Source: Verrucomicrobiota bacterium
Lineage (GTDB): Bacteria > Verrucomicrobiota > Kiritimatiellia > CAIKKV01 > CAITUY01
Direction: 5' to 3'
DNA: 34,661 bases
NCBI GenBank assembly: GCA_011391785.1
Contig: JAABPW010000374.1
Span: 1-34,661 of the forward strand
Positions 1 through 9,064 of this stretch are shown here, piece after piece. Each line of letters opens with the position of its first letter. The first letter of the stretch is position 1. Position numbers and translations under genes: made by a program. The notes under the pieces were generated by a model. It did no database searches. It saw only the letters and a list, made by a program, of their open reading frames with translations, and had not been told where the DNA came from.

Positions 1-2
1 AT

Positions 3-479
3 TATGAGGATGATGGGTTGGACGATATGTATGGATACACCGGGTCCTTGCGGGCTGAGGCGCGCCCTTTTGATGCTTTCCGGATCTGGTTGGCCGCTTC
101 GTCCGGGATCCGTCCCGCTGTGACCGAGGCGGGATACACCATGATGGACACCCGGTTTGAGCCAGGGGTATCACGCCGGCTTTGGAGCGAGCGGCTTGTG
201 GGGTCGCTGAACGGGGTCTGGGGCTGGGTCGACTATAGCGGGCAGGCGAAGCCGGATGCAGGGGGAGAGACAGCCGGGCAAGATGGGCGGCAGGATAAGT
301 ATATAGGCCTTACTGGTACCCTGGACTGGTGGGTCGGCCGTTACTGGTCGGTGGGGGTGTCGTATTCCTACCTCAAGCATGATTCCAGTTCCAACGCGGC
401 GGAGGCCTGGTCCTCAGGAACGGATCTGTCTTCCTACGACACCGGGCGGTGGATGATCCGGGTGGCGTTTAATCAGTGA
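3..479 (+). CDS. Outer-membrane beta-barrel protein, C-terminal fragment (5' truncated by window edge)
   Basis: Frame is open from the window edge through the listed ORF (18..479). Alternating aromatic/polar strands (LDWWVGRYWSVGVSYSYLKHDSS...) and C-terminal ...RWMIRVAFNQ with a near-terminal Phe, typical of OM barrels encoded next to EPS export genes. Confidence 0.6.
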   Translation, partial: YEDDGLDDMYGYTGSLRAEARPFDAFRIWLAASSGIRPAVTEAGYTMMDTRFEPGVSRRLWSERLVGSLNGVWGWVDYSGQAKPDAGGETAGQDGRQDKYIGLTGTLDWWVGRYWSVGVSYSYLKHDSSSNAAEAWSSGTDLSSYDTGRWMIRVAFNQ

Positions 480-520
480 CGATTGACAGCGTCTGGACAT
501 TTTTATGAAATCAGGTATTC

Positions 521-1207
521 TTGAACCACATGAGGGCGTTATCTTGTCAGCAGCTTAGGGGTAGATGGCGTGACGCAGTTGCCGCCGTGGCGTTGTCGTT
601 CGCTTTTTTCTCAGGAGGTTGCGCCGTGCTCAAGCAGGATTCCTCCAGTTCTTCAACAAATACTATTCCCGAAGTGACTTCCGCGATCTCCACGAATGTC
701 AGTCGCGAAGAGTATGTCATCCGTGGTGGGGATGTGGTCAGGATCCAGGTTAGCAGGGAAGATGATTTGTCCGGCGACTTCACTGTGCTTCAGGGGGGGG
801 TGATCGCCCATCCCTTGTTGGGTCGAGTGGTGATCGGCGGGATGACCGTGATAGAGGCAGAGCGTTCCCTGACCGCCGCGCTGAAGAAGGATTACCTCGT
901 TAATCCGCGGGTGTTGGTACAGGTCCGCAGTTCCGTGGCGCGACGTGTTGTCGTGCTGGGTGAAGTCAAGCAGCCGGGAATCTATGAGCTGGCGATCGGG
1001 GACCGGTTTACCCTGTTGCAGGCCGTGGCCAAGGCAGGCGGATTCACCGACACCGCCTCGATCGACAAGGTTACCATTGTGAGGAAGGGTAAGGACGGGG
1101 AACACGTTATCAAGGTCAAGGTGTCCGACTTGTTGTCGGGACAGGGCGGGGGGGACATTGAGTTGAAACCCGACGATGTGATTCGCATTCCTCAGACGAT
1201 TTTCTAA
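521..1207 (+). CDS. Polysaccharide export outer-membrane lipoprotein, Wza/SLBB family (start TTG 521 or ATG 530)
   Basis: Signal peptide with lipobox-like FFSGGC; 'YVIRGGDVVRIQVSREDDLSGDFTVLQGGVIAHPLLGRVVIGGMTVIEAERSLTAAL' Poly_export motif followed by SLBB-like 'VVVLGEVKQPGIYEL...TLLQAVAKAGGFTDTAS'. Confidence 0.9.
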   Translation: MNHMRALSCQQLRGRWRDAVAAVALSFAFFSGGCAVLKQDSSSSSTNTIPEVTSAISTNVSREEYVIRGGDVVRIQVSREDDLSGDFTVLQGGVIAHPLLGRVVIGGMTVIEAERSLTAALKKDYLVNPRVLVQVRSSVARRVVVLGEVKQPGIYELAIGDRFTLLQAVAKAGGFTDTASIDKVTIVRKGKDGEHVIKVKVSDLLSGQGGGDIELKPDDVIRIPQTIF

Positions 1208-1224
1208 TTCCGGGGGGCCTGGTT

Positions 1225-3354
1225 ATGACGCCATCAAACGAGCCGGTTTTTTCAAAACCTGCGGGGGCATCTTCCCGAAACGCGGAGATGCATTGGACGG
1301 ATTACCTGGGAATTCTCCTGGACCGCATCTGGATCATATTGACCCTCTTTGTCGTCGTGGTGGCGGTGGGCTACATTCACACGAAGCGCCAGGTGCCCTA
1401 TTACCGCTCCAATGCGCGGATCATGATCGAGGAGAACCTGCCGAAGGTCATGAACGTGGAGGATTTCTTCATCAGCAACACCCGGAACATGGATCAGTTC
1501 AATTCCCATGTGATGGCGCTCTACAGCCGCAAGATGATGGAGCGGGCCATTCCCGCGATGGGGCTCGACAAGAACCCCGCGTTCATGGCGTATGTCCCGC
1601 CCGGCGCGGATCCCGCCGGCCGGGCGCTTAGTTATGTGTCCGTTGAGCCGGCACCCCGGAGTCGCCTGATCGATATCATTGTTGAACATCCTGATCCAAA
1701 GGTGGCGGCCCTGCTGGCAAACGGGATTGCCGAACAGTATATCGCCCAGAACCTCGAATGGCGGGTGTCGTCCAGCATGGAGTCCTTTGAATGGCTGAAG
1801 CGGCAATCCGAGGATTACCGGAACAAGATCGAGGAGGGGCGGAACCAGATCAACGAGTACCGGCGCGAGGCCCAGATGGTGTCGCTGGAGCAGCATCAGG
1901 AAATGGTGCTGGCCAAGCTCAAGGCGATCAGCGGCAGCCTGACCGAGGCGGAAAGCGCGCGGCTGGCCGCGTCAATGGAATGGGACCGGGCCCAGGCGAT
2001 CCAGAAGGCCGGCCAGTCGTTGTCGCTGATCGGTGCGGTTGCCGAGGATAATGCCGTCAAAATGGCGGAGGAGAATCTGGCGAAGAAGGATGCCGAAGTG
2101 GCCATGATGAGGACACGTTACCAGGCCAAGCATCCCACCCTGGTTCAGGCGATGGAAGAGCAGCGCGAGTTGAAGTCGCTTCACGACAAGGCCATGCTCT
2201 GGGCGGCGGCCCGCATCGAATCCGCATACAAGGCGGCGGTCGAGAAGGAGGCGGCACTCCGGGGTGCTTTGAAGGAGCAGGAGCGTGAGGCCACGGAACT
2301 GGAGAAGAAACTTGTCCGCTATAACGAGCTTAAGCGGGCGGTGGAGGCGGATCAGCAGTTGTATGACGCCGTGGTGGCCCGCATGAAGGAGAGCAAGATC
2401 GCCAGTGATCTCAAGGCGAACAATATTCGGTTGATTGACCGTGCTGAGCCTGGCGGGTCGCCGGTCCGGCCGATCTGGAGCCGGGCCATGCTGCAGGTTG
2501 TCATGATCGGCCTGTTCCTGGGGATCGCGGTCAGCATGTTGACGTATTTTCTCGATGACCGGCTGAGGCGTGTTGAGGATATGGAGCATGCGCTGAGGGC
2601 GCCGGTCCTCTCGGTGGTGACAACCATCCCGGATGTCGAGCGTGAAGGACACGCACTGGTCGTGGCCAATGATGCCCAGTCGATCATGGCGGAATCGTTC
2701 CGGACGCTTCGGGCGAGTCTGGCGTTGAGGCCGGTCAGTCAGAAAGTACACCGGTTTATCGTGACCAGCAGCATTTCGGGGGAGGGGAAGTCGCTGGTGG
2801 CGGCAAATCTCGCGATTGCCTATGCGCGTGATGGCCAGAAGACCCTGCTTATCGATGGGGATATGCGCCGGCCGAAGGTGAACAAGCTTTTCAGTCTTCC
2901 CAATACCCTGGGTTTGTCGTCGGTATTGTCGGGGACCGCGACCTGCGGGCAGGCGTTGCAGGATACGCCCGTGGAAAATCTCAAGGTAATCACCTCCGGG
3001 CCCCTTCCTAAAAATCCCGCGGAATTGCTTGGATCCGTGGCCATGAAACGATGTTTGGACGCCCATGGCGGGGAGTTCGACCGGATCATCATCGACTCGC
3101 CGCCGGTATTCGGGGTGAGTGATCCGCTCACGATTCTTCCCTTGGTCGAGGGAATCATCTTTGTTGTGCAGTTCAACAAGACGGGACGCCGCCTGGCCGC
3201 GAGGGCGTTGGACAAACTCCGGGAGGGTAGTACGCCGATCCTGGGCACGGTGTTTAATAATGTTAAATCCGGGGCGACCAGCGCGTATTACTACTATCAC
3301 CGTCAAGGCTATGCGTATGGCGGAGAGAAGAAGCCAAGCCCCTTCAAATCCTAA
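1225..3354 (+). CDS. Wzc-like polysaccharide co-polymerase with C-terminal BY-kinase (tyrosine autokinase) domain
   Basis: N-terminal Wzz-type TM, long coiled coil, P-rich second TM; Walker A 'SSISGEGKSLVAANLAIAYA', Walker A' 'LLIDGDMRRPKVNKLF', Walker B 'RIIIDSPPVFGVSDP', Tyr-rich tail 'SAYYYYHRQGYAYGG'. Confidence 0.93.
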   Translation: MTPSNEPVFSKPAGASSRNAEMHWTDYLGILLDRIWIILTLFVVVVAVGYIHTKRQVPYYRSNARIMIEENLPKVMNVEDFFISNTRNMDQFNSHVMALYSRKMMERAIPAMGLDKNPAFMAYVPPGADPAGRALSYVSVEPAPRSRLIDIIVEHPDPKVAALLANGIAEQYIAQNLEWRVSSSMESFEWLKRQSEDYRNKIEEGRNQINEYRREAQMVSLEQHQEMVLAKLKAISGSLTEAESARLAASMEWDRAQAIQKAGQSLSLIGAVAEDNAVKMAEENLAKKDAEVAMMRTRYQAKHPTLVQAMEEQRELKSLHDKAMLWAAARIESAYKAAVEKEAALRGALKEQEREATELEKKLVRYNELKRAVEADQQLYDAVVARMKESKIASDLKANNIRLIDRAEPGGSPVRPIWSRAMLQVVMIGLFLGIAVSMLTYFLDDRLRRVEDMEHALRAPVLSVVTTIPDVEREGHALVVANDAQSIMAESFRTLRASLALRPVSQKVHRFIVTSSISGEGKSLVAANLAIAYARDGQKTLLIDGDMRRPKVNKLFSLPNTLGLSSVLSGTATCGQALQDTPVENLKVITSGPLPKNPAELLGSVAMKRCLDAHGGEFDRIIIDSPPVFGVSDPLTILPLVEGIIFVVQFNKTGRRLAARALDKLREGSTPILGTVFNNVKSGATSAYYYYHRQGYAYGGEKKPSPFKS

Positions 3355-3373
3355 AGGCACGGAGAATTAACTG

Positions 3374-4702
3374 ATGGTTTTGACCCTTTACTTTTTGTTT
3401 GTGATGGTTGCGGCGATCGGCCTGCCGTTCTGGCTGGGATGGTCTGGAACTGTTTTTGTCCTGGGAGCACTGGCTGTCGGACTGGCAGGGTGGTCGGTGT
3501 CCGGTCTCGTGCGGGGGGGGCGCCCCCGGTTTGAGGATGTGCGGTCACGTGCCTGGATTCTTCCCTTGTTGCTGCTTTTCGCCTTCATGGGATTGCAGTC
3601 TTTAAACCCCTCTCACGTGTATGTGGCTTCCACGGGTACTCTGGTTCCCGTGACGCATTGGGCGTGGCTGCCGCAAACTGTTGATGCCGGAGCCACGAGG
3701 ATGGCGGTCTTGCTGCTGATCGGGTATGCGCTGGCCTTCTGGCTTGCGCGCGAGGTGTCCGTCCATCGGCATGCGATCATGTTTTTCATGATATCCCAGG
3801 TGGCGTGCGGTGCTCTGATGGCCCTGGAGGTTCTGGCCCAGCGAACCCAGGCGCCTGGCGGGGCCTTTTATCCGCTGACCGGTCTCTTTGTGAGTCCGAA
3901 CCAGTATGCCGCCTACGCCAACCTGCTCTTGCCGGTTTGCCTGGCGCTTGCCCGTCATTTTCAGGTGTCGGCCGAGCGCCGCATGGCAAGCAGTCATCCG
4001 GGTTACCTGTTCCTGTTTCTCTCGATCCTGCTGGAATTGTCGATTTTTCTGTCCGGTTCGCGGGCTGGGATCCTCGTCAGTTTTATCATGATTGGGGGAT
4101 TCCTTCTGGTCGAGTGGGTTGCCTTCCCGGTGAACAAGCGCTTTGAAATCGGGTTGGGCGTCCTGGTGCTGCTGGGGGTGGGGGTGGTGGCAAGCCTGAT
4201 GGTCGACCCCGGAATCGTCCAGAAGTTGATCGCGTGGTGGAAAGTGGCACTGGGCGGGGTGGAGGTGAATGTCCTCACACGGTGGGAAGCCCTGGGCGGG
4301 GTGATCCAGCTGTTCCAGGACCGGTGGGTGGCCGGCTCGGGAGTCGGGACGTTCGCGGAAGTGTTTCCTTACTACCAGTCGCCTGAGGTGGCCGGCTTTT
4401 TCCGGCATGCCCACAACGAGTATCTCCAGATCCTGGCGGAGTTTGGGGTCATCGGCAGCCTGTTGCTCGGTTCGAGCCTGGTCCTGATGTGGGTTTTTCC
4501 GGCAAATCGGCGTCACGCGGGATTTGAATTGGGGCGACGGGGCCGAGCCTCCCTGTTACTTGCCCTAGGGGGGCTGGCGCTTCATTCCCTGGTTGATTTT
4601 CCGCTCCGTGCCCCTGTGATCGGGTTCCTTGCCGCCGCCTTCATGGGGGTTGGTGGCGGGTGGAGCTTCAGGCGGAAAGCGGACGATCAGGAGGCTTCCT
4701 GA
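3374..4702 (+). CDS. O-antigen ligase/polymerase family (Wzy_C-type) integral membrane protein
   Basis: Polytopic; 'SPNQYAAYANLLLPVCLALA', 'LSGSRAGILVSFIMI', and 'GVGTFAEVFPYYQSPEVAGFFRHAHNEYLQILAEFGVIG', the characteristic periplasmic-loop H-HNEYL motif. Confidence 0.85.
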   Translation: MVLTLYFLFVMVAAIGLPFWLGWSGTVFVLGALAVGLAGWSVSGLVRGGRPRFEDVRSRAWILPLLLLFAFMGLQSLNPSHVYVASTGTLVPVTHWAWLPQTVDAGATRMAVLLLIGYALAFWLAREVSVHRHAIMFFMISQVACGALMALEVLAQRTQAPGGAFYPLTGLFVSPNQYAAYANLLLPVCLALARHFQVSAERRMASSHPGYLFLFLSILLELSIFLSGSRAGILVSFIMIGGFLLVEWVAFPVNKRFEIGLGVLVLLGVGVVASLMVDPGIVQKLIAWWKVALGGVEVNVLTRWEALGGVIQLFQDRWVAGSGVGTFAEVFPYYQSPEVAGFFRHAHNEYLQILAEFGVIGSLLLGSSLVLMWVFPANRRHAGFELGRRGRASLLLALGGLALHSLVDFPLRAPVIGFLAAAFMGVGGGWSFRRKADDQEAS

Positions 4703-5586
4703 TGCGGCAAGACCAAGGCCCGAATGAGATGTCCTCATCGCGCGAGGGAGATCATTGGGATGTGGTGTTGCGGCCGCAGGCCGCCTGGCTGGATCTTCAC
4801 CTTCGTGACCTGTGGCGATATCGCGACTTGGTCCTGCTCTTCATTCGCCGGGACTTCGTGGCCCAGTACAAGCAGACGGTACTGGGTCCCATTTGGTTCG
4901 TCCTTCAACCCCTTCTGGCCACCCTGGTGTTTACGGTGGTGTTCGGGGCGATGGCCGGGCTGTCGACGGACGGTCTTCCCAAGTTGCTGTTTTATCTTTC
5001 AGGGCAGATCGTCTGGGGCTATTTTGCCGGTGTCCTGAACTCAACCTCGACGACCTTTGTGTCGAATGCCCATATATTCGGGAAAGTTTATTTCCCCCGT
5101 TTGGCCGTGCCGGTATCCATCACGTTGTCCGAGATGATCCAGTTCGGCCTGCGGCTGGCGTTTTTTGCCTGCTTCTGGGTGGGCTTCTATTGGTCAGGTT
5201 CAGGAATCCGCCCCACGGCCGCCCTGTGGCTGTTGCCGGTCCTCCTGATGATCATGGCCGCGCTGGCCTTGGGGCTGGGGATCATTTTCTCCGCCCTTAC
5301 AACCAAGTACCGTGACCTTCGCTTTCTGCTTACGTTCGGCGTCCAACTGCTGATGTACACCACTCCGGCGATTTTCCCGCTGTCGACCTTGCACGGGAAT
5401 TACAGGCTGATCATGCTAGTCAACCCCATGACGCCAATCATAGAGGCTTTCCGCTACGCGACGATGGGGGTAGGGACGTGCGAGCCCCTCCATCTCGCCT
5501 ATAGCGCCATATTTGCGGTGGTGGTGTTGTTCATTGGCGTGATGTTGTTCACGCGTGTAGAACGCAACTTCATGGATACGGTGTGA
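4702..5586 (+). CDS. ABC-2 type polysaccharide export permease (Wzm-like)
   Basis: 'DLWRYRDLVLLFIRRDFVAQYKQTVLGPIWFVLQPLLATLVFTVVFG' is a classic ABC2_membrane polysaccharide exporter N-terminus. ATG at 4702 overlaps the upstream TGA (TGATG); the listed ORF start 4660 is less likely. Confidence 0.93.
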   Translation: MRQDQGPNEMSSSREGDHWDVVLRPQAAWLDLHLRDLWRYRDLVLLFIRRDFVAQYKQTVLGPIWFVLQPLLATLVFTVVFGAMAGLSTDGLPKLLFYLSGQIVWGYFAGVLNSTSTTFVSNAHIFGKVYFPRLAVPVSITLSEMIQFGLRLAFFACFWVGFYWSGSGIRPTAALWLLPVLLMIMAALALGLGIIFSALTTKYRDLRFLLTFGVQLLMYTTPAIFPLSTLHGNYRLIMLVNPMTPIIEAFRYATMGVGTCEPLHLAYSAIFAVVVLFIGVMLFTRVERNFMDTV

Positions 5587-5592
5587 TTCAGT

Positions 5593-6897
5593 ATGAGCGA
5601 TGTCGTAATAAAAGTTGAGAACCTCAGCAAGCGCTATCGTTTAGGACTCATTGGCCGGACGAGCTTGCACGAGGATCTGGCTCGGTGGTGGGCGCGGCTG
5701 CACGGGCAGCCGGATCCCTCCCTGAGGTTGGACCAGTTGCAGCGTCTCGAAACGGCTGGCCGAACCGGCGGGTTGGCCGGTAGTGGCCTTGAACATGTTT
5801 GGGCGCTACGCGATGTGTCCTTTGATGTGAAGCGTGGGGAAGTTCTGGGAATCATCGGGAGGAATGGAGCTGGAAAGAGCACCCTCCTAAAGGTCCTCAC
5901 GCGCGTGACGGCTCCCTCGCTTGGCGAGGTCAAAATGAAGGGGCGTGTCGCGAGTCTCCTTGAGGTTGGCACCGGCTTCCATCCCGAACTGACCGGCCGC
6001 GAGAACATATTCCTGAATGGCGCCATTATGGGAATGACCCGTGCTGAAGTGAAAAAACGGTTCGATGAGATCGTGGCTTTCGCGGAGGTGGACAAGTTCA
6101 TCGATACTCCCGTAAAACGTTATTCATCGGGCATGTACGTGCGTCTGGCCTTTGCGATTGCCGCGCATCTGGATCCGGAAATCCTTCTGGTGGACGAGGT
6201 GCTGGCGGTGGGCGATGCCGCCTTTCAGCGGAAGTGCATCGGGAAGATGGGGGATGTGGCCAAGGGGGGGCGTACGGTGCTGTTTGTCAGCCACAACATG
6301 GGAACCGTGTCTTCGCTGTGTTCCGAAGTGGTGTGGTTGAAGGACGGGTGCGTCTACAAACGTGGAGCGACGGGCGATCTGGTGTCCGAATATCTGCAGA
6401 GCGGAACCTCGCGGGAGGGCATGGCGGAGCTCCTGCCCGCCCGGCATCGCGTGATTTCCCCCTTCCAGATCGAGACTATTGAGTTAATAGGGGCCGATGG
6501 GCGTCGCACAGGCATGGTGAATTATGGAGAGCCCCTGGAGATCACGCTTGGTGTCCGCTGTCTTGAGGCCATGACAGGGATTCAAGTCGGGATTGAGATA
6601 GTCTCGGGCGGAAGCTGCCTGACAACGGTCATGACCCCGCCTTTTTCGATGTCCCCTGAGGAGGGACGACGTGCCGTGTCTTGTGTCATTCCCGCGAAGG
6701 TGCTCCTGCCCGGCTATTTCGAATTGCACGTGGGGGCCTCGCGTCATGAGACCATGACGGGGCTGGACTGGGTGCCGGAAGCCCTTTCGTTCTCGGTGTT
6801 GTCCGTGGTCCATGACAAGGCGGATGTGCTGGATCGGCGGCAGCGGGGTGTGGTATCGGTCCCCGTGTCCTGGAGCGGTTTAACTGGTGAAGCCTAA
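5593..6897 (+). CDS. Polysaccharide ABC transporter ATPase with extended C-terminal (Wzt_C-like) domain
   Basis: 'VLGIIGRNGAGKSTLLKVLTRVTAPSLGEVKMKGRVASLLEVGTGFHPELTGRENIFLNGAIMGM', 'YSSGMYVRLAFAIAAHLDPEILLVDEVLAVGDAAFQRKC'; about 150 aa beta-rich C-terminal extension after the NBD. Confidence 0.93.
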   Translation: MSDVVIKVENLSKRYRLGLIGRTSLHEDLARWWARLHGQPDPSLRLDQLQRLETAGRTGGLAGSGLEHVWALRDVSFDVKRGEVLGIIGRNGAGKSTLLKVLTRVTAPSLGEVKMKGRVASLLEVGTGFHPELTGRENIFLNGAIMGMTRAEVKKRFDEIVAFAEVDKFIDTPVKRYSSGMYVRLAFAIAAHLDPEILLVDEVLAVGDAAFQRKCIGKMGDVAKGGRTVLFVSHNMGTVSSLCSEVVWLKDGCVYKRGATGDLVSEYLQSGTSREGMAELLPARHRVISPFQIETIELIGADGRRTGMVNYGEPLEITLGVRCLEAMTGIQVGIEIVSGGSCLTTVMTPPFSMSPEEGRRAVSCVIPAKVLLPGYFELHVGASRHETMTGLDWVPEALSFSVLSVVHDKADVLDRRQRGVVSVPVSWSGLTGEA

Positions 6898-6907
6898 GGG
6901 GAGAGCC

Positions 6908-7819
6908 ATGGGAACAGGATCACGGTTTGCGACGGCGGACGAAGTGATGACGGGGGCTTTTCATGAAATCAACCTGGTGATGGCGGAGCTCAACCGGGAG
7001 TTCGACCTTCCGGATCACCTGGATATGAACAAGGCCCTTTATCCCTGGGCGGACGGGCTTTTCGGGCAGCCCCAGGTTTATGCGTCCCGGTTCTGGGAGT
7101 TTCCGTATGCCGTGCATGCGGCGGGTTTGACGCCCGGAATGACCTGCGCTGATGTCGGGTGTGGCCGGACTCCTTTCACCCTTTATCTGGATCGGGTGGC
7201 GCGGTGCAATGTGACCGGGTTCGATCCCGATATTATTGAAAAGGGTGAACAGCGCACGGCCTTCGGGGTAAATGCGGACTACATCAGCCGAACGGGGCTT
7301 GCGATTAAGAAGTGTGGCATGGATCAGATTGACGCCCCTGACAATGCCTTCGACCGGGTCTTCTGCATCAGTGTAATCGAGCATGTTGATGCCCTGACGG
7401 CCCGGAAGGGGATTCGGGAAATGGCGCGAATCCTGAAGCCCGGTGGGCGTCTGGTCGTGACCGTTGATGTTGAGCTTTTCAATACCCTGAGCGAGGTGGA
7501 TCCCTTGTCGTTGGTGTGGGAATCAGGCCTGTTCCCGGTCGGACCGCTGGATCTTGAATGGCCGCGGCAGCGGTTCGGGTTCAGCTTTGCCAAGGGACGT
7601 TCCGCCGATGTATTCGGAATGGTTCTTGAGAAACGCGATTTCTGGATCGAGCGGCAATATCGGGCGGGGACGGGAAACGGGGAAACTGACTTAATCGAGG
7701 GGTGGCGAGTGTCGGCGTCCCGTGCCCCGAAGTGGCGTCCACTTAATATTGTTCCCTGGAACCAGAGGTTGCGGAAGGTGTACAGCCTGCTTGTTCACGG
7801 GGTTTGTCCGGAGAGATGA
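6908..7819 (+). CDS. SAM-dependent methyltransferase (class I)
   Basis: 'GMTCADVGCGRTPFTLYLDR' motif I, '...VFCISVIEHVDALTARKGIREMARILKPGGRLVVTVDV'. ATG 6908 preferred (GGGGAGAGCC upstream); ORF track start is 6887. Confidence 0.8.
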   Translation: MGTGSRFATADEVMTGAFHEINLVMAELNREFDLPDHLDMNKALYPWADGLFGQPQVYASRFWEFPYAVHAAGLTPGMTCADVGCGRTPFTLYLDRVARCNVTGFDPDIIEKGEQRTAFGVNADYISRTGLAIKKCGMDQIDAPDNAFDRVFCISVIEHVDALTARKGIREMARILKPGGRLVVTVDVELFNTLSEVDPLSLVWESGLFPVGPLDLEWPRQRFGFSFAKGRSADVFGMVLEKRDFWIERQYRAGTGNGETDLIEGWRVSASRAPKWRPLNIVPWNQRLRKVYSLLVHGVCPER

Positions 7820-7837
7820 GTCCATGAAAAGAGGTTT

Positions 7838-9064
7838 GTGAATTGCTTGTTCCATACCGAGAGTTTGCAGGGGCATCCCCAGGTCTACTGCCGGGTGATC
7901 GGCGAAGCCCTGCTTGCGCGTGGTGCCCGTGTGGTTATTGCCGCTGCGGATGCCCATGACGATTGGGCGGAGCGCTGGAACGACCTCTCGGTGTTCAAGG
8001 GCGATTCCCGGGTGACTGTGGTTGCTTCTCCGGCGGGGCTATCCGCGGAGGATTTGGTCGCGCTCCAGCAGGCGCATGCCATTGATTCGACCCTGTTGAT
8101 CGAGGCGGATGTGTTGCGCCCGCAGTTCCATAGGATTTCAGCCGGTGTGGCCCCGCGGTTGAGGGGGCGCGTGGCTGCCATTTTCAGCCGCACCACCGAG
8201 TGGTATCCGGGCGAGGATTTCTACAGCGGATTGCCCCTGGCAACAGTCCAGCCCGGACTCGTCAACCGCCTCAGGCGGTGGAATCGGGAGTGGTTTCAGC
8301 GTGAGCGGAGCGACCGGTATTTCTTCGAGACCGTACTCATGCGGAAGCGGGTGATTGACCGGATCGTCGTCAAGGACGAGCGGATTGCCGCCCGCTTCGG
8401 GGAGCCGGTGACCTGGATGCCTGAGATCTACAAGTTGTTCAATAGTGTTGATAACGAGGTTCAGTGCCGGGAGTTCGAACTGTGGCAACCCCGCCTTCAG
8501 GATGCGATTTCCCGTGTAGCACCCCAGGAATGCCTGCTCTACTTTGGCGCCGGCGCCTGGTACAAGGGGTATGACTGGTTTCTTGAACTGTTGGCGCGGA
8601 ATCCCTGCGCGTTTGGGGTTCACGCGGGGAGCGGGATCCGGTATGAGAACGGAAAGCGATTTACGGGTACTCCGGAAGCCACCCGGACCCGGTTGCTGGC
8701 CGAGGGGCGGTTGGTTGAAACGGGCGGATATGTCTCGAGTCAGCGCCTTGTGGAGTGGCTGTTTTCAGCGGTCCCCTTGTTTGTATCCACGCACCGGCTG
8801 ACGGTGTCCAGCGGTACCATGCTTCAGGCGCTGGATGCGGGAACGCCGGTTCTGGTTCCTGAAACCGGACTGGTTGGGTATCGGGCCGGAACCCTTGGCC
8901 TGGGGCTCACCTACAAGTATGGCGATGTGGAGGATATGGGGCGTCAATGGGCACGCATGAAAACCATGGATCTGGCGGCGGCGCGAAGCCGGGGCCAGGC
9001 TTTTATGGAGCGGTTCTCCCGGGCGGCCGTGGATCAATATTTTTCGGAGTTGCTGCTATCATGA
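7838..9064 (+). CDS. GT-B fold glycosyltransferase (divergent, family uncertain)
   Basis: N-terminal 'LQGHPQVYCRVIGEALLARGARVVIAAAD' Rossmann-like start; C-terminal 'SSGTMLQALDAGTPVLVPETGLVG' donor-binding-like segment. GTG start with AGAGG upstream. Confidence 0.6.
   Translation: MNCLFHTESLQGHPQVYCRVIGEALLARGARVVIAAADAHDDWAERWNDLSVFKGDSRVTVVASPAGLSAEDLVALQQAHAIDSTLLIEADVLRPQFHRISAGVAPRLRGRVAAIFSRTTEWYPGEDFYSGLPLATVQPGLVNRLRRWNREWFQRERSDRYFFETVLMRKRVIDRIVVKDERIAARFGEPVTWMPEIYKLFNSVDNEVQCREFELWQPRLQDAISRVAPQECLLYFGAGAWYKGYDWFLELLARNPCAFGVHAGSGIRYENGKRFTGTPEATRTRLLAEGRLVETGGYVSSQRLVEWLFSAVPLFVSTHRLTVSSGTMLQALDAGTPVLVPETGLVGYRAGTLGLGLTYKYGDVEDMGRQWARMKTMDLAAARSRGQAFMERFSRAAVDQYFSELLLS

Noticed and set aside
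1972-3360. 462-aa minus-strand ORF
   Set aside because: Fully antisense to the Wzc-like kinase with clear Walker motifs; Arg/His/Pro-rich shadow translation.
3602-4516. 304-aa minus-strand ORF
   Set aside because: Antisense to the Wzy-like membrane protein; Q/H/R-rich shadow ORF.
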